This document shows positions 28,466 to 37,732 of a stretch of 64,000 nucleotides of DNA, piece by piece. Location: assembly GCA_023213215.1 (NCBI GenBank), contig CP096136.1, forward strand, positions 3,100,001 to 3,164,000. The letters are read 5' to 3'. Each line of letters starts with the position of its first letter. The first letter of the stretch is position 1. Under the pieces are notes generated by a model. That model made no database searches. It saw only the letters and a program-made list of their open reading frames with translations, and was not told the DNA's origin. The DNA comes from Flavobacterium sp. JAD_PAG50586_2 (GTDB lineage: Bacteria > Bacteroidota > Bacteroidia > Flavobacteriales > Flavobacteriaceae). A program made the translations under genes and the position numbers.

Positions 28466-28948
28466 CTAAAACCACGTTCCTTGATTACCTCCAGGAGGAA
28501 TAAGTTCACCATGGTTTTCTGCCATAATCGATATTCCAACCCCTTTTGGTTTTGAACCATCATAGGTTTTTACATCAGCCGGATCAAAATCCTGATTTGT
28601 ATTATTGATTAAGGCGGTAGGAATTCCTATAAGTGTGTGTAACTTTTCATAATTGCTCGGAACTTTAGATAGCGTTTCATATCCCGGATCTTCCCAATTC
28701 ACGCTTGCTGGATAGGCGGAATAATAAAAACGTACGCCTAAATCTTTCATACCATACTCTGGATGTTTTGCTGTTTCTGCTTCGATAGTAGCAATAAAAT
28801 CTTTTAATTCATCCAGGCCAAACCACACAGATTTCGCATCAAACGTCATCGGATTGACTGTGTTGGTCAGGATTGATAGAAGTTGTTTTGTCTGGTAATT
28901 AGTAGTCATTTGCTGAACTAAATCTAAATTCATAGTTTTCGTAGCCAT
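28466..28948 (-). CDS. Hypothetical soluble protein
   Basis: 160 residues, no signal peptide or membrane segment. It contains D-L-G-V-R-F-Y-Y-S-A-Y-P and the Gly/Pro-rich end P-P-G-G-N-Q-G-T-W-F. Family not recognised. It stands alone, with an 88-bp gap to the membrane protein gene and a long non-coding stretch on its 5' side. Confidence 0.65.
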   Translation of the reverse strand: MATKTMNLDLVQQMTTNYQTKQLLSILTNTVNPMTFDAKSVWFGLDELKDFIATIEAETAKHPEYGMKDLGVRFYYSAYPASVNWEDPGYETLSKVPSNYEKLHTLIGIPTALINNTNQDFDPADVKTYDGSKPKGVGISIMAENHGELIPPGGNQGTWF

Positions 28949-29242
28949 CTGATTCTGTTTAAGGGTTAGGGTTTTGTTTAAGTATGCAAATTAGTAATCT
29001 TATAAAACAAATCACGTTATTTTTCAGAAAATATACAATGGATATACACTATTTCGTTATCGTAATTCTACTATAAAAAATACCGTAAAAACACGGTAGC
29101 AAATACCGTAAAAACCCTATACGCTAATTCAATTACAATTTGCAATTTTGGTATACCTTAGAACTTAAGTTGTTAGAGGACAAAATAAATTTTTTGAGAC
29201 TAAATTCATAGTAGTTTTTTACAACAAAAGAACAAGTTAAAG

Positions 29243-29294
29243 CCTGCCCAATAAAAATCATCGTGGTATTTGATATAAAGTAGGGCAGGTTTTT
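29243..29294 (+). terminator. Possible terminator or structured leader
   Basis: CCTGCCC (29243-29249) and GGGCAGG (29283-29289) can pair across a 33-nt loop, followed by TTTTTATT on the plus strand. The loop is long, so this is uncertain. Confidence 0.35.
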
Positions 29295-29334
29295 ATTAAA
29301 AACAATCATATTTGGTAAGCTATCTGATAAAAAA

Positions 29335-29469
29335 ATGAAACAACTAAACACATACCCCCAGTCGATACTAACTGTATCTGACAGAAAAACAGAAACTGTT
29401 ATTCGGGTGCTTTTGTTGTGTAGCATTTTGGTAGTAGCATGTGAATGCTATATACTTCTAAAATTATAA
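29335..29469 (+). CDS. Possible small membrane protein (44 aa)
   Basis: ATG 29335 to TAA 29467-29469. A polar N-terminus is followed by a single hydrophobic helix (about V22 to L42, T-V-I-R-V-L-L-L-C-S-I-L-V-V-A) with two cysteines near its end. There is no homology evidence. It is supported only by the membrane-helix pattern and an otherwise empty gap. Confidence 0.3.
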   Translation: MKQLNTYPQSILTVSDRKTETVIRVLLLCSILVVACECYILLKL

Positions 29470-29568
29470 ACGAGAATTAACTAAGATAATTAGTCCTTTC
29501 AACCCTCTTGCTTTTTTTTGGGATATTTAAAAGTGAGAGGTGTTGTAAGGGTTAAAACTGAATATAGT

Positions 29569-29796
29569 ATGAACTGGAATAGCGTAGAACAAAAATGTAA
29601 AGCAATTTACCTGACCCAATTAATTAATGGGAAAGATCCGCTGGAACGAAAGATGATGATAAGCCTCATTGCAGAAGAATTCCCGGAATTCCCAAGAATG
29701 CGGATTGCTTTTGCGGTTGATAGGTGCATTAATTCCAACCAAGGACTGATGAGTCCAAATGCTTTTTTGACTTTTGTACAGAGTTATTTGAGATAA
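29569..29796 (+). CDS. Hypothetical small helical protein
   Basis: 75 residues from ATG 29569; an upstream in-frame TTG at 29518 adds residues that look non-coding. The sequence is alpha-helical in character (D-P-L-E-R-K-M-M-I-S-L-I-A-E-E-F) without membrane segments or cysteine motifs beyond single Cys residues. Family not recognised. Convergent with the MeaB gene 35 bp on. Confidence 0.5.
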   Translation: MNWNSVEQKCKAIYLTQLINGKDPLERKMMISLIAEEFPEFPRMRIAFAVDRCINSNQGLMSPNAFLTFVQSYLR

Positions 29797-29831
29797 GTTA
29801 CAGTTTCTTAAAATTAGATATTTACAAAGTT

Positions 29832-30916
29832 TTACTTAAAATACTTTTTCAACAAAATCTGAGCAGCTGCAAAAGGTGATACTTCATCGTTTTGGACTGC
29901 TTTTTTGTTTTTCTCTAATTCTTTTATGACCTCTGGATGATTGTAGAAATTGTTTTTCAACTGTTCATCAATAGTTTCCAACATCCAAAACTGATTCTGC
30001 TCTTTACGTTTCTTATCAAAGTAATCATTGGATTTTACTAATGCTAAATAATTGGAAATCGTCTGCCAAACATCGTCAATTCCGGTTTTCTCATAAGCAC
30101 TGCAGGTCGAAACCGTTGGAATCCAGCCCGAACTTTTAGCTGGAAATAAATGTAGCGCCCGATTGAATTCTGTTTTAGCCAATTTCGCTTTATTGATATT
30201 ATCGCCATCAGCTTTATTGATTACAATCGCATCTGCCATTTCCATAATGCCGCGTTTGATGCCCTGCAATTCGTCACCTGCTCCTGAAATCTTAAGCAAC
30301 AAAAAAAATCGACCATACTGTGAACCGCAGTTTCACTTTGACCAACGCCTACTGTTTCTATAATAATCGTATCAAATCCCGCCGCTTCACAGAGAATGAT
30401 TGTCTCACGGGTTTTTCGGGCAACGCCACCCAAAGTTTCGCCCGAAGCTGAAGGACGTATGTAAGCATTCTCATCTTTCACCAATTCTTCCATTCGGGTT
30501 TTGTCTCCCAAAATACTTCCGTGAGAAATTGTACTGCTGGGATCAACAGCCAGAACAGCCACTTTTTTACCCAATGACGTTAGGTATTTTCCAAATGCTT
30601 CAATAAAAGTCGATTTTCCCACACCGGGAACTCCCGTAATTCCTATCCGAACAGATTTATTGGCATAAGGCAGGCAACTATTTATTATCTCATTGGCTTT
30701 CGCCAGATGGGATACATTGGTACTTTCCACTAAAGTGATAGCACGACTCAAAGCTACCTTATCATGCCGAAGGATTCCGGAAACTAATTCACTTGCTGAA
30801 GGTTGTAGTTTTCTGCTCTTGACAATTTTCTCCAACGATGATATGCTGAAACTCTCCGGTTGGGGAATGCCATCTTTTTCGTGAAGTGCCGATTTGTTGT
30901 TCTGCTTTTGGTTCAA
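29832..30916 (-). CDS. meaB: Methylmalonyl-CoA mutase-associated GTPase MeaB (frame broken)
   Basis: G3E-family GTPase that loads and protects B12-dependent acyl-CoA mutases. Two overlapping frames merge into 361 residues if one base is added to the eight-base run 30301-30308; the join reads [14 protein letters not shown]. Seen: Walker A GVPGVGKS (95-102), [26 protein letters not shown] and the N-K-A-D specificity motif. The mutase genes are not in the window, but a B12 adenosyltransferase gene lies at 42 kb. The shift sits in the longest T/A run of the gene, where miscalling is most likely. Confidence 0.92.
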
Positions 30917-31046
30917 GTGAAAATCGTTTGGGTAAATTTAGTAAAATATTGCTTCTTAATAATTCTAAACGGCATTTTTTAAGAAGCCATTGCTGTTCTT
31001 TTCCATTTTTTTGCCGTTCCTTTGCAGCATTAATTTATTACCTCGA

Positions 31047-31958
31047 ATGGATAACATTCTATTAGTTTTTCTTTGTCTGATAGTGGGTTTGGGAATGCAA
31101 CGAGTGGCAGCTTTTCCAAAAAACGGACACCTGGCACTGAATCAATTTGTAATCTATATTGCATTGCCATCCTTGGCTTTGTATTATATTCCTAAAGTTT
31201 CAATCTCTACCGATTTGTTATATCCATTAGGTATTGCCTGGATTGGTTTTCTACTATCATTTGCTTTTTTCTATTCCATCGGAAAGAAGTTAGGCTGGCC
31301 CAATAGATTAATAGGATGCCTAACCATAACGGCAGGTTTGGGGAATACTTCCTTTATTGGTTTCCCGATAATTCAGGCACTATATGGAGATGAAGGGCTG
31401 AAAACCGCTATCATCGTAGACCAACCCGGTTCGTTTGTAGTAATGGCAACACTCGGAATTATAACGGCCGGAATCTTTTCTAAAGGAGAACCGAAAGCAA
31501 GTGATATCATTAAGAAGATTTTATTTTTTCCACCCTTCATAGCCTTTGCCATTGCCTGCGTAATGAATGTATTGAAAGTTGATTTTAACGAACACTTTGA
31601 AACGGTTTTCCAAAAGCTTGGTGCTACGGTAACTCCTGTAGCTTTAGTCGCCGTAGGGTTGCAATTGAAAATAGACAAAGACAGCCAACACTGGAAGTTC
31701 CTTAGGTTAGGCCTACTTTTCAAACTAATAATCACACCAGCTGTATTTTTGCTGCTTTATAAAGTTATTTTGGGTGGCAAAAGCATAGCTGTAGATGTCT
31801 CGATAATGGAGTCAGCAATGGCACCTATGATTACGGGAGCCATATTAGCATCCAACTATGGCTTAAAGCCAAAACTAAGCAGTATGATGGTTGGAATTGG
31901 AATTCCGTTGTCTTTTCTAACGCTGGCTTTTTGGTATTATATTTTAATGGCATTCTAA
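31047..31958 (+). CDS. AEC (auxin efflux carrier-like) family transporter
   Basis: 303 residues from ATG 31047, which begins right at the first membrane helix; a start at 30990 would add 19 hydrophobic residues and is less likely. About ten helices are seen in two halves, each with the broken helix typical of AEC carriers (G-N-T-S-F-I-G-F-P-I in the first). The substrate is probably an organic acid. Its stop touches the ATG of the following MFS gene, so the two form an operon. Confidence 0.88.
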   Translation: MDNILLVFLCLIVGLGMQRVAAFPKNGHLALNQFVIYIALPSLALYYIPKVSISTDLLYPLGIAWIGFLLSFAFFYSIGKKLGWPNRLIGCLTITAGLGNTSFIGFPIIQALYGDEGLKTAIIVDQPGSFVVMATLGIITAGIFSKGEPKASDIIKKILFFPPFIAFAIACVMNVLKVDFNEHFETVFQKLGATVTPVALVAVGLQLKIDKDSQHWKFLRLGLLFKLIITPAVFLLLYKVILGGKSIAVDVSIMESAMAPMITGAILASNYGLKPKLSSMMVGIGIPLSFLTLAFWYYILMAF

Positions 31959-33167
31959 ATGGAATCTACTGTAGAATTACCGGATCAGAGTAAAAATTTA
32001 TTGCATAAGACAATTTATTCCATCTTGTTTTCCATAAGCTTTGCGCACTTGTTAAACGATTTAATCCAGGCTATAATTCCATCGGTTTATCCGATTCTCA
32101 AACAAAACTACAATCTTTCGTTTTCCCAAATCGGTTTGATAACCTTTGCATTTCAGTTATCTGCATCGCTCTTACAGCCATTTGTTGGTTATTATACTGA
32201 CAAATATCCGAAACCATTTTCGCAGATTTACGGAATGTTGTTCTCCATGGCCGGGATAATTTCTATATCCTTTGCCAATAATTTCTATTGGATTTTACTT
32301 TCGGTAACTCTTATCGGAATTGGTTCTTCGATTTTTCACCCCGAATCAGCACGTATTTCCAATATGGCTTCTGGTGGAAAAAGAGGTTTGGCGCAGTCCA
32401 TTTTTCAGGTTGGTGGGAATTTTGGAACAGCACTTGCACCGCTTTTGGTAGCGTTAATTGTGGTTCCAAATTCCCAGAAATACATTCTCTGGTTTGTTAT
32501 TGCGGCAGTAATCGCACTTGGGATTATCAGTAAGATTGCCTTTTGGTATCGCGATCATTTAGCGTTCAAAAAGAACAAGGCAACTGTATTTGCAGATTTT
32601 CATAACCTCTCTAAAAGCAAAGTGAAATGGGCAATCGCGGTATTGTTGATTGTTATTTTTTCAAAGTTTTTTTATACTGCGTGTTTGTCTACGTATTATA
32701 CTTTTTATATCATGGATAAATTCCACCTGACGATAAAGCAGGCGCAATTTCATATGTTTATTTATCTGATAGCTTATGCGTTAGGAACTATTCTCGGCGG
32801 ACCTTTGGGCGATAGAATAGGGAGGAAGCATGTAATTTGGCTGTCTGTTTTTGGAGCAACGCCTTTTGCCTTACTGTTGCCTTATGTGAATTTATTTTGG
32901 ACAGATGTATTAATGATTATCATCGGAGTCATAATGTCGTCTGCTTTTCCGGCAATATTGGTTTATGCGCAGGAATTAGTGCCTAAAAAACTCGGAATGA
33001 TCTCTGGATTGTTCTACGGTTTTGCTTTCGGAATGGGAGCATTAGGTTCTGCATTGCTGGGTAAATTGGCTGATTACACTTCAATACAATATGTTTACCA
33101 CGTTTGTTCATTTCTGCCTTTAATCGGAATTATATGCTATTTCCTGCCAAACCTGAAGAAGAAATAA
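31959..33167 (+). CDS. MFS transporter, fosmidomycin-resistance (Fsr)-like
   Basis: 402 residues with 12 helices. The N-terminal S-F-A-H-L-L-N-D-L-I-Q-A and G-S-S-I-F-H-P-E-S-A-R segments, and G-G-P-L-G-D-R-I-G-R-K-H in the middle loop, match the Fsr branch of the major facilitator family. It likely exports a small anionic or drug-like compound. The ATG follows the AEC stop with no gap. Confidence 0.88.
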   Translation: MESTVELPDQSKNLLHKTIYSILFSISFAHLLNDLIQAIIPSVYPILKQNYNLSFSQIGLITFAFQLSASLLQPFVGYYTDKYPKPFSQIYGMLFSMAGIISISFANNFYWILLSVTLIGIGSSIFHPESARISNMASGGKRGLAQSIFQVGGNFGTALAPLLVALIVVPNSQKYILWFVIAAVIALGIISKIAFWYRDHLAFKKNKATVFADFHNLSKSKVKWAIAVLLIVIFSKFFYTACLSTYYTFYIMDKFHLTIKQAQFHMFIYLIAYALGTILGGPLGDRIGRKHVIWLSVFGATPFALLLPYVNLFWTDVLMIIIGVIMSSAFPAILVYAQELVPKKLGMISGLFYGFAFGMGALGSALLGKLADYTSIQYVYHVCSFLPLIGIICYFLPNLKKK

Positions 33168-33204
33168 AGAAATGATTATTTTTATTTCTTTTTTTCAAAA
33201 AGGT

Positions 33205-34167
33205 ATGAAGTCAAAATCAACAATTGTATTATTTACGCCAGCAATAGTTTTTGCCATCGGATTTATATCTATTTATTTTTTGGGTGATTATGGCTGGACA
33301 GTTTTTGTTTTTCTGCCTTTTCTGATAGGTTTTCTGCCTTCGTATCTTGCCAGTAAAAAGTTAGAGTTATCAAAAAAAGATTGTTACTCTCTAAGCTTTA
33401 CATCCTTATTGATTTCCCTGCTTGTTTTACTAATTTGTGCTATTGAAGGAGTAATTTGTATTGTGATGGCGCTTCCGATTTTGATACTGATTATTTGGAT
33501 TAGTGCTTATATAGGTTACACTATAAACAAAAAAAAATCAAAATTAAGCCGGGCACATTTTACCATTATACTCACTTTGTATTCCTTGAGTTTTCTAAGT
33601 TTCGATTATATAAACGAACCCGAAGAAATGATGTCGGTTAAAACGCAAATTGTAGTGAATGCTCCTATTGAAAAGGTTTGGGATAATGTAGTAAGCTTTG
33701 ATACCATTCCGGAGCCTCAAGAATTCTTCTTCAAAACTGGAATAGCATATCCACAAAATGCAACGATAAATGGGAAGGGAGTTGGAGCCATAAGATACTG
33801 TAACTTTACCACAGGAAGTTTTGTTGAGCCAATCATAACATGGAATGAGCCTAATCTGCTGCAGTTTACGGTTGCATCACAGCCTTTGCCAATGAAGGAA
33901 TGGAATCCGTTTTGGGATATTTACCCACCACATTTAGATGGTTATCTTAAATCGTATAAAGGACAATTTAAATTGGAAAGAATCGGAAATAATGTAACTT
34001 TGCTTGAAGGAACAACGTGGTATAAGGTTGATATTTACCCTCAGTTTTATTGGAAAATCTGGGTCAATACAATCATCCATAAAATCCACTACCGAGTTTT
34101 AAAACACATTAAATCCGAAAGCGAAAAAGAAAATGCTCAGTCCCGAAATACTCCAAAAATTATCTAA
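33205..34167 (+). CDS. Membrane protein with C-terminal SRPBCC (START-like) domain
   Basis: 320 residues from ATG 33205 (a start at 33172 would add 11 residues). Four to five hydrophobic helices in the first 130 residues are followed by an SRPBCC-type lipid/ligand-binding domain beginning V-K-T-Q-I-V-V-N-A-P-I-E-K-V-W-D-N-V. The fused membrane part is less usual than the stand-alone domain. Its 3' end overlaps the start of the FAD oxidase by 35 bp, so the genes are co-translated. Confidence 0.75.
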   Translation: MKSKSTIVLFTPAIVFAIGFISIYFLGDYGWTVFVFLPFLIGFLPSYLASKKLELSKKDCYSLSFTSLLISLLVLLICAIEGVICIVMALPILILIIWISAYIGYTINKKKSKLSRAHFTIILTLYSLSFLSFDYINEPEEMMSVKTQIVVNAPIEKVWDNVVSFDTIPEPQEFFFKTGIAYPQNATINGKGVGAIRYCNFTTGSFVEPIITWNEPNLLQFTVASQPLPMKEWNPFWDIYPPHLDGYLKSYKGQFKLERIGNNVTLLEGTTWYKVDIYPQFYWKIWVNTIIHKIHYRVLKHIKSESEKENAQSRNTPKII

Positions 34168-35533
34168 TATAGTTGGTGATTCTTATATATTCACCGACGA
34201 GGAAACCCGAAATCATTATGGCCACGACGAAACGGAAGATTATGTCTTTCCGCCACACGTTGTTGTAAAACCCGCCAATACAAAGCAAATATCTGATATT
34301 CTTAAAATAGCCAACGAATATAAAATCCCAACAACGCCTATTGGTGCAAGAACGGGTTTAAGCGGAGGGGCTTTGTCAATCTATGAAGGTATTGGTTTGT
34401 CGATGGAACGTTTGGATAAAATTATCGAAATCGATGAACAGAATCTTCAGGTTACGGTGGAACCCGCAGTCATAAATCAGATCCTGCGTGAAGCTGTAGC
34501 CGAAAAAGGCTTGTTTTATCCTGTTGATCCAAGCAGTATGGGAAGTTGTTGGATTGGTGGCAATATAGCCGAAAATGCTGGTGGTGCCAGAGCGGTAAAA
34601 TATGGTACTACCAAAGATTACGTACTCAATTTAGAAGTTGTTTTACCTAACGGAGAAATAATCTGGACAGGAGCAAACACACTTAAAAACTCCACAGGCT
34701 ATAACTTAACTCAATTGATGGTGGGAAGTGAAGGAACTTTAGGTGTTATTACGAAAGCCGTTTTAAAACTGTTGCCAAAAAATGCACACAACGTCTTGAT
34801 GTTAGTTCCGTTTTACAATGCTTCTCAGGCGTGTGAAGCCGTTTCCGCTATTTTCCGTGCTGGAATTGTTCCAAGTGCATTGGAATTTATGGAACGTGAT
34901 GCAATTGATTGGACACTCCGATTGGTGGAAGGAATCAGTGTAACTGTAAAACCGGAACATCAGGCGCATCTACTGATTGAAGTCGACGGAAATTATCCTG
35001 AAATCTTAATGCTCGAAGCCGAAAAAATAATGACTGTTGTTGAGCAGTTTGAAATAGACGAGGTTTTATTCGCTGACACAGAAGACGAAAAGAATGCCCT
35101 TTGGAAGATACGGCGTTCGGTTGCAGAAGCTGTAAGATCCAATTCAATTTATAAAGAAGAAGACACGGTTGTGCCAAGGTATATGCTTCCTGAGTTGCTT
35201 TCCGGAATTAAAAGGATAGGAGCGAAGCATGGTTTCAAATCGGTTTGTTACGGTCATGCCGGAGACGGAAATTTGCATGTGAATATCATCAAAGGCGATA
35301 TGACCGACGATCATTGGGAAACTCAAGTGCCTGTTGGCATTCGCGAAATATTCGAATTAACCGTTTCGTTAAAAGGAACAATTTCTGGAGAACACGGCAT
35401 TGGATACGTTCAGAAAAACTACATGGACATTGCGTTTTCAAGAGCGCATTTAGAACTAATGGAAAGCATCAAACGCGTGTTCGACCACAATAATATTCTT
35501 AATCCCGGAAAAATCTTCCCGGACGAACTCTAG
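34133..35533 (+). CDS. FAD-linked oxidase (GlcD/D-lactate dehydrogenase-like)
   Basis: 466 residues. A PCMH-type FAD-binding domain carries P-I-G-A-R-T-G-L-S-G-G-A and D-P-S-S-M-G-S-C-W-I-G-G-N-I-A-E-N-A-G-G; the C-terminal cap carries Y-G-H-A-G-D-G-N-L-H-V-N-I and G-E-H-G-I-G-Y-V-Q-K. These mark the GlcD/DLD group, which oxidises 2-hydroxy acids such as glycolate or D-lactate. No GlcE/GlcF partners are adjacent, so a D-lactate dehydrogenase-like single-subunit enzyme is the better guess. Confidence 0.92.
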   Translation: MLSPEILQKLSNIVGDSYIFTDEETRNHYGHDETEDYVFPPHVVVKPANTKQISDILKIANEYKIPTTPIGARTGLSGGALSIYEGIGLSMERLDKIIEIDEQNLQVTVEPAVINQILREAVAEKGLFYPVDPSSMGSCWIGGNIAENAGGARAVKYGTTKDYVLNLEVVLPNGEIIWTGANTLKNSTGYNLTQLMVGSEGTLGVITKAVLKLLPKNAHNVLMLVPFYNASQACEAVSAIFRAGIVPSALEFMERDAIDWTLRLVEGISVTVKPEHQAHLLIEVDGNYPEILMLEAEKIMTVVEQFEIDEVLFADTEDEKNALWKIRRSVAEAVRSNSIYKEEDTVVPRYMLPELLSGIKRIGAKHGFKSVCYGHAGDGNLHVNIIKGDMTDDHWETQVPVGIREIFELTVSLKGTISGEHGIGYVQKNYMDIAFSRAHLELMESIKRVFDHNNILNPGKIFPDEL

Positions 35534-35613
35534 AAAATACGCAATTTGCCGTATTGCCACTTTTACCGTTAGCAAGTATTTTTACATCATTAATAATCTA
35601 AACAATAAAAATG

Positions 35614-36090
35614 ATGAAAAAATTACTATTCATTGCGGTATTAGTTGCCGGTGCATTCACTGCCAATGCACAAAAAGACACAAAATTTGGTGTAAAGGCC
35701 GGAGTTGACTTTGCTTCAGCAAAAACTACTGTTCTGGGAACCACTGTTACTTCATCTGAAACAGGTTTCTTTGTTGGAGGTTTTGCAACCCTTGGAATTT
35801 CCGAAAAGTTCGCTATCCAGCCTGAAGTATTGTACGTTGCTATTTCTGATGCGAACTCGTTTCAGGTACCAGTTTTGGCGAGATACACTTTTGCTGAAAA
35901 ATTCAGCGCGTTGCTTGGACCAAGCTTTAACTATTACTCTGATTTTGAAGAGGACAAATTTAAAGTTAACATCGATTTAGGTGCAACTTATGACATTACA
36001 GAGAACATCGATGTAAATGCTAAGTACTCTATAGGTTTTGGCGATATTGCCGTTAGCGGATTATTTGTCGGTGCAGGTTACCGATTCTAA
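35614..36090 (+). CDS. Small outer-membrane beta-barrel protein (OmpA/OmpX-like)
   Basis: 158 residues from the second of two adjacent ATG codons. A signal peptide ends at T-A-N-A-Q (about 18), then eight amphipathic strands with F-G-V-K-A-G-V-D and a terminal V-G-A-G-Y-R-F, the usual barrel ending in Phe. Function is unknown; small barrels of this sort are often abundant surface proteins. A strong hairpin terminator follows at 36121. Confidence 0.85.
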   Translation: MKKLLFIAVLVAGAFTANAQKDTKFGVKAGVDFASAKTTVLGTTVTSSETGFFVGGFATLGISEKFAIQPEVLYVAISDANSFQVPVLARYTFAEKFSALLGPSFNYYSDFEEDKFKVNIDLGATYDITENIDVNAKYSIGFGDIAVSGLFVGAGYRF

Positions 36091-36120
36091 TAGCTTTTGT
36101 TTTAGTTTAGTTTTAAATTA

Positions 36121-36150
36121 AAAACCATCCCGATTTATCAGGATGGTTTT
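36121..36150. terminator. Bidirectional hairpin terminator
   Basis: AAAACCATCC and GGATGGTTTT form a perfect 10-bp stem with a 10-nt loop, with T-rich sequence on both outer sides. It serves the barrel gene rightward and the Lys-rich small gene leftward. Confidence 0.85.
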
Positions 36151-36154
36151 TGCT

Positions 36155-36265
36155 TTAGTCTCTTTTTGGAGTAGATTTTTTATCGCGCTTTTCCGCTTTC
36201 TTTTCTTTTGCCGTCTTCAGTGGTTCTTTCTTTGCGGCTTTCTGAACGTCTTTTCCTTTTGCCAT
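36155..36265 (-). CDS. Lys-rich small protein (36 aa)
   Basis: ATG 36265 to stop at 36155-36157. The 36 residues consist mostly of Lys, Ala, Glu, Asp and Arg (M-A-K-G-K-D-V-Q-K-A-A-K-K-E-P), probably disordered. A terminator follows directly. It resembles small basic proteins seen in other flavobacteria. A DNA- or RNA-binding role would suit the charge but is not shown. Confidence 0.6.
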   Translation of the reverse strand: MAKGKDVQKAAKKEPLKTAKEKKAEKRDKKSTPKRD

Positions 36266-36319
36266 AGTATATAAATTTTATTTGGTTAGTAATCGTGTAG
36301 TAAAGGTAAATACTATTTT

Positions 36320-36894
36320 TTATAAACCCAATTCTTTTTTTATGCTTTCGCCAAAATTGGAATCGAATATTTCCTGCTGAAAAACATTGTCGAAATTAAA
36401 GAATTTCCATTGGTTTGCAGTCGTTTCATCTGAAACAGCGACAAAGGTTGTCGTTCTTTTTACATTAAAACTATTTCTCGCCGGTTCAAATGTTACTTCT
36501 TTGGTCTTGTTGATATCCCTTAAATCCTGTGTCTTTTTTGCTGCAGCTTCTTTAGATAATTTTTCTCCAAAAGTGTAGCGCATAGGATTTCGACAGGTAA
36601 TCACACAAAATGACCTTCCTTCTATCTTCTTGATTTCGCCATATTGAAACGGAACGGTTTCCAATTGATAACGCAAACGGTATTCGTCATTTTCATAATA
36701 CTGTTCGATTTTATCATAAATGTTTTCAGCACCAATGGTTTCGATTAATTTTGGATAGGTAAGTGAAGTTATTTCATCAAAATCCAATAGGTAATTGGCC
36801 TGGAATATTTTTTTCGTTGAGGCTTTCAGGCTTTCTGCCGATTGGGGAAAACACTAAAGCTTACAAACATCAATAACAAAAACACTTTTTTCAT
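36320..36894 (-). CDS. Secreted hypothetical protein (frame broken in signal peptide end)
   Basis: ATG 36894 starts a clear signal peptide M-K-K-V-F-L-L-L-M-F-V-S-F-S-V-F. The frame then runs to a stop unless one base is added to the four-base run 36844-36847, after which it reads P-Q-S-A-E-S-L-K-A and continues through M-D-F-D-E-I-T to the end, 191 residues in all. The mature domain (P-K-L-I-E-T-I-G-A-E and later T-F-V-A-V-S-D-E-T) is helical then beta. The family was not recognised and function is unknown. Confidence 0.75.
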
Positions 36895-36987
36895 AATCTG
36901 AATTTTATCAAATATAAAAAATCCCAAACAGTTTTCACTATTGGAGATTGTTTTATGAATTTGTGTCTATAAACTATCTGCTACAGC

Positions 36988-37569
36988 CTAAAAACCGACA
37001 CCCAATTTCAACAAGCTTGCCTGTGTGTTATAATCTGTTTTAGGAACTCCCGATTCCAGGTGGCTTAAGACAGTGTAATCATAGTTTGCAAAGATGTATA
37101 CTTTCTTAAATATGTCATAGGAAAGCCCAAGCGTTGTATTTACCCCACTTCGTGTCTGCTTATCGTCTGCTATGCCGGTATTCGAATCGAATTCGGTATT
37201 GGTTATGAAAAATGAATATCCAAGCCCTGCGAAAGGACGGAGCTTGGTTATCCCTTTCAAATTAAGTTCGGCAAAGAACCGAGGCTGTATTAAATAAAGA
37301 TTAGTTTTAAAATTTAGGGTTTCATCATAGGCTGGGAAGTATCCGGTGTCATTATAATTTAGCAAAGCGGCATTTAAGGATAAGCCAAAATTAATTACCC
37401 GCAGGTTTTTAATCCTGTATTTTAGGCACACATCTGCCACTCCTTTAAAGTTGTCGCCAACAAAATTTTTATCAATTGGTAAGGGATAAGCTCCTTCTAT
37501 ACTGAATTTGGTAAGCTGTCCAAAGCAAAAAGTAGTGCTTAAGAGTAGCAGCAGGATTATCTTTTTCAT
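36988..37569 (-). CDS. Outer-membrane beta-barrel protein
   Basis: 193 residues with a signal peptide cleaved near C-F-G-Q (about 18). Repeated amphipathic strands (L-R-P-F-A-G-L-G-Y-S-F-F, V-N-T-T-L-G-L-S-Y) and a terminal L-K-L-G-V-G-F support an 8- to 10-strand barrel. No specific function can be given. It is 93 bp from the secreted protein gene, with an imperfect hairpin between. Confidence 0.8.
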   Translation of the reverse strand: MKKIILLLLLSTTFCFGQLTKFSIEGAYPLPIDKNFVGDNFKGVADVCLKYRIKNLRVINFGLSLNAALLNYNDTGYFPAYDETLNFKTNLYLIQPRFFAELNLKGITKLRPFAGLGYSFFITNTEFDSNTGIADDKQTRSGVNTTLGLSYDIFKKVYIFANYDYTVLSHLESGVPKTDYNTQASLLKLGVGF

Positions 37570-37669
37570 GATAATTACTTTTAAGATTAGGTAACAAAGC
37601 TAAAAAAATCCCACACGGCTGGTGTTATAGAAAATTGCCAAAATGTTTCAAAAAATCAATTGCCAAAAA

Positions 37670-37699
37670 AATCCCCAACGTCTTTCAACATTGGGGATT
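37670..37699 (-). terminator. Hairpin with AATCCCCAA stem
   Basis: ATCCCCAA (37671-37678) pairs with TTGGGGAT (37691-37698) around a 12-nt loop in the gap between secA (leftward, ending 37733) and the barrel gene. It is placed to stop secA transcription. Confidence 0.7.
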
Positions 37700-37732
37700 A
37701 TATTTAATATGCTTCTGCAACTGCTTTCTGAA

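Larger units (their letters stand above)
28949..29568. other. Long intergenic region with repeats, a hairpin and one possible small gene
   Basis: About 620 bp. It holds AAATACCGTAAAAAC twice (29078 and 29101), the first inside a small palindrome TACCGT/ACGGTA, a hairpin of CCTGCCC with GGGCAGG (29243-29289) followed by a T-run, and a 44-codon frame at 29335. A leftward 97-codon frame over 29133-29426 looks non-coding. Nothing else was recognised. Confidence 0.5.

Noticed and set aside
29133..29426. Leftward frame of 97 codons in the long gap
   Set aside because: Its composition looks random, it crosses the hairpin and overlaps the better small plus-strand candidate; no start signal or homology was seen.
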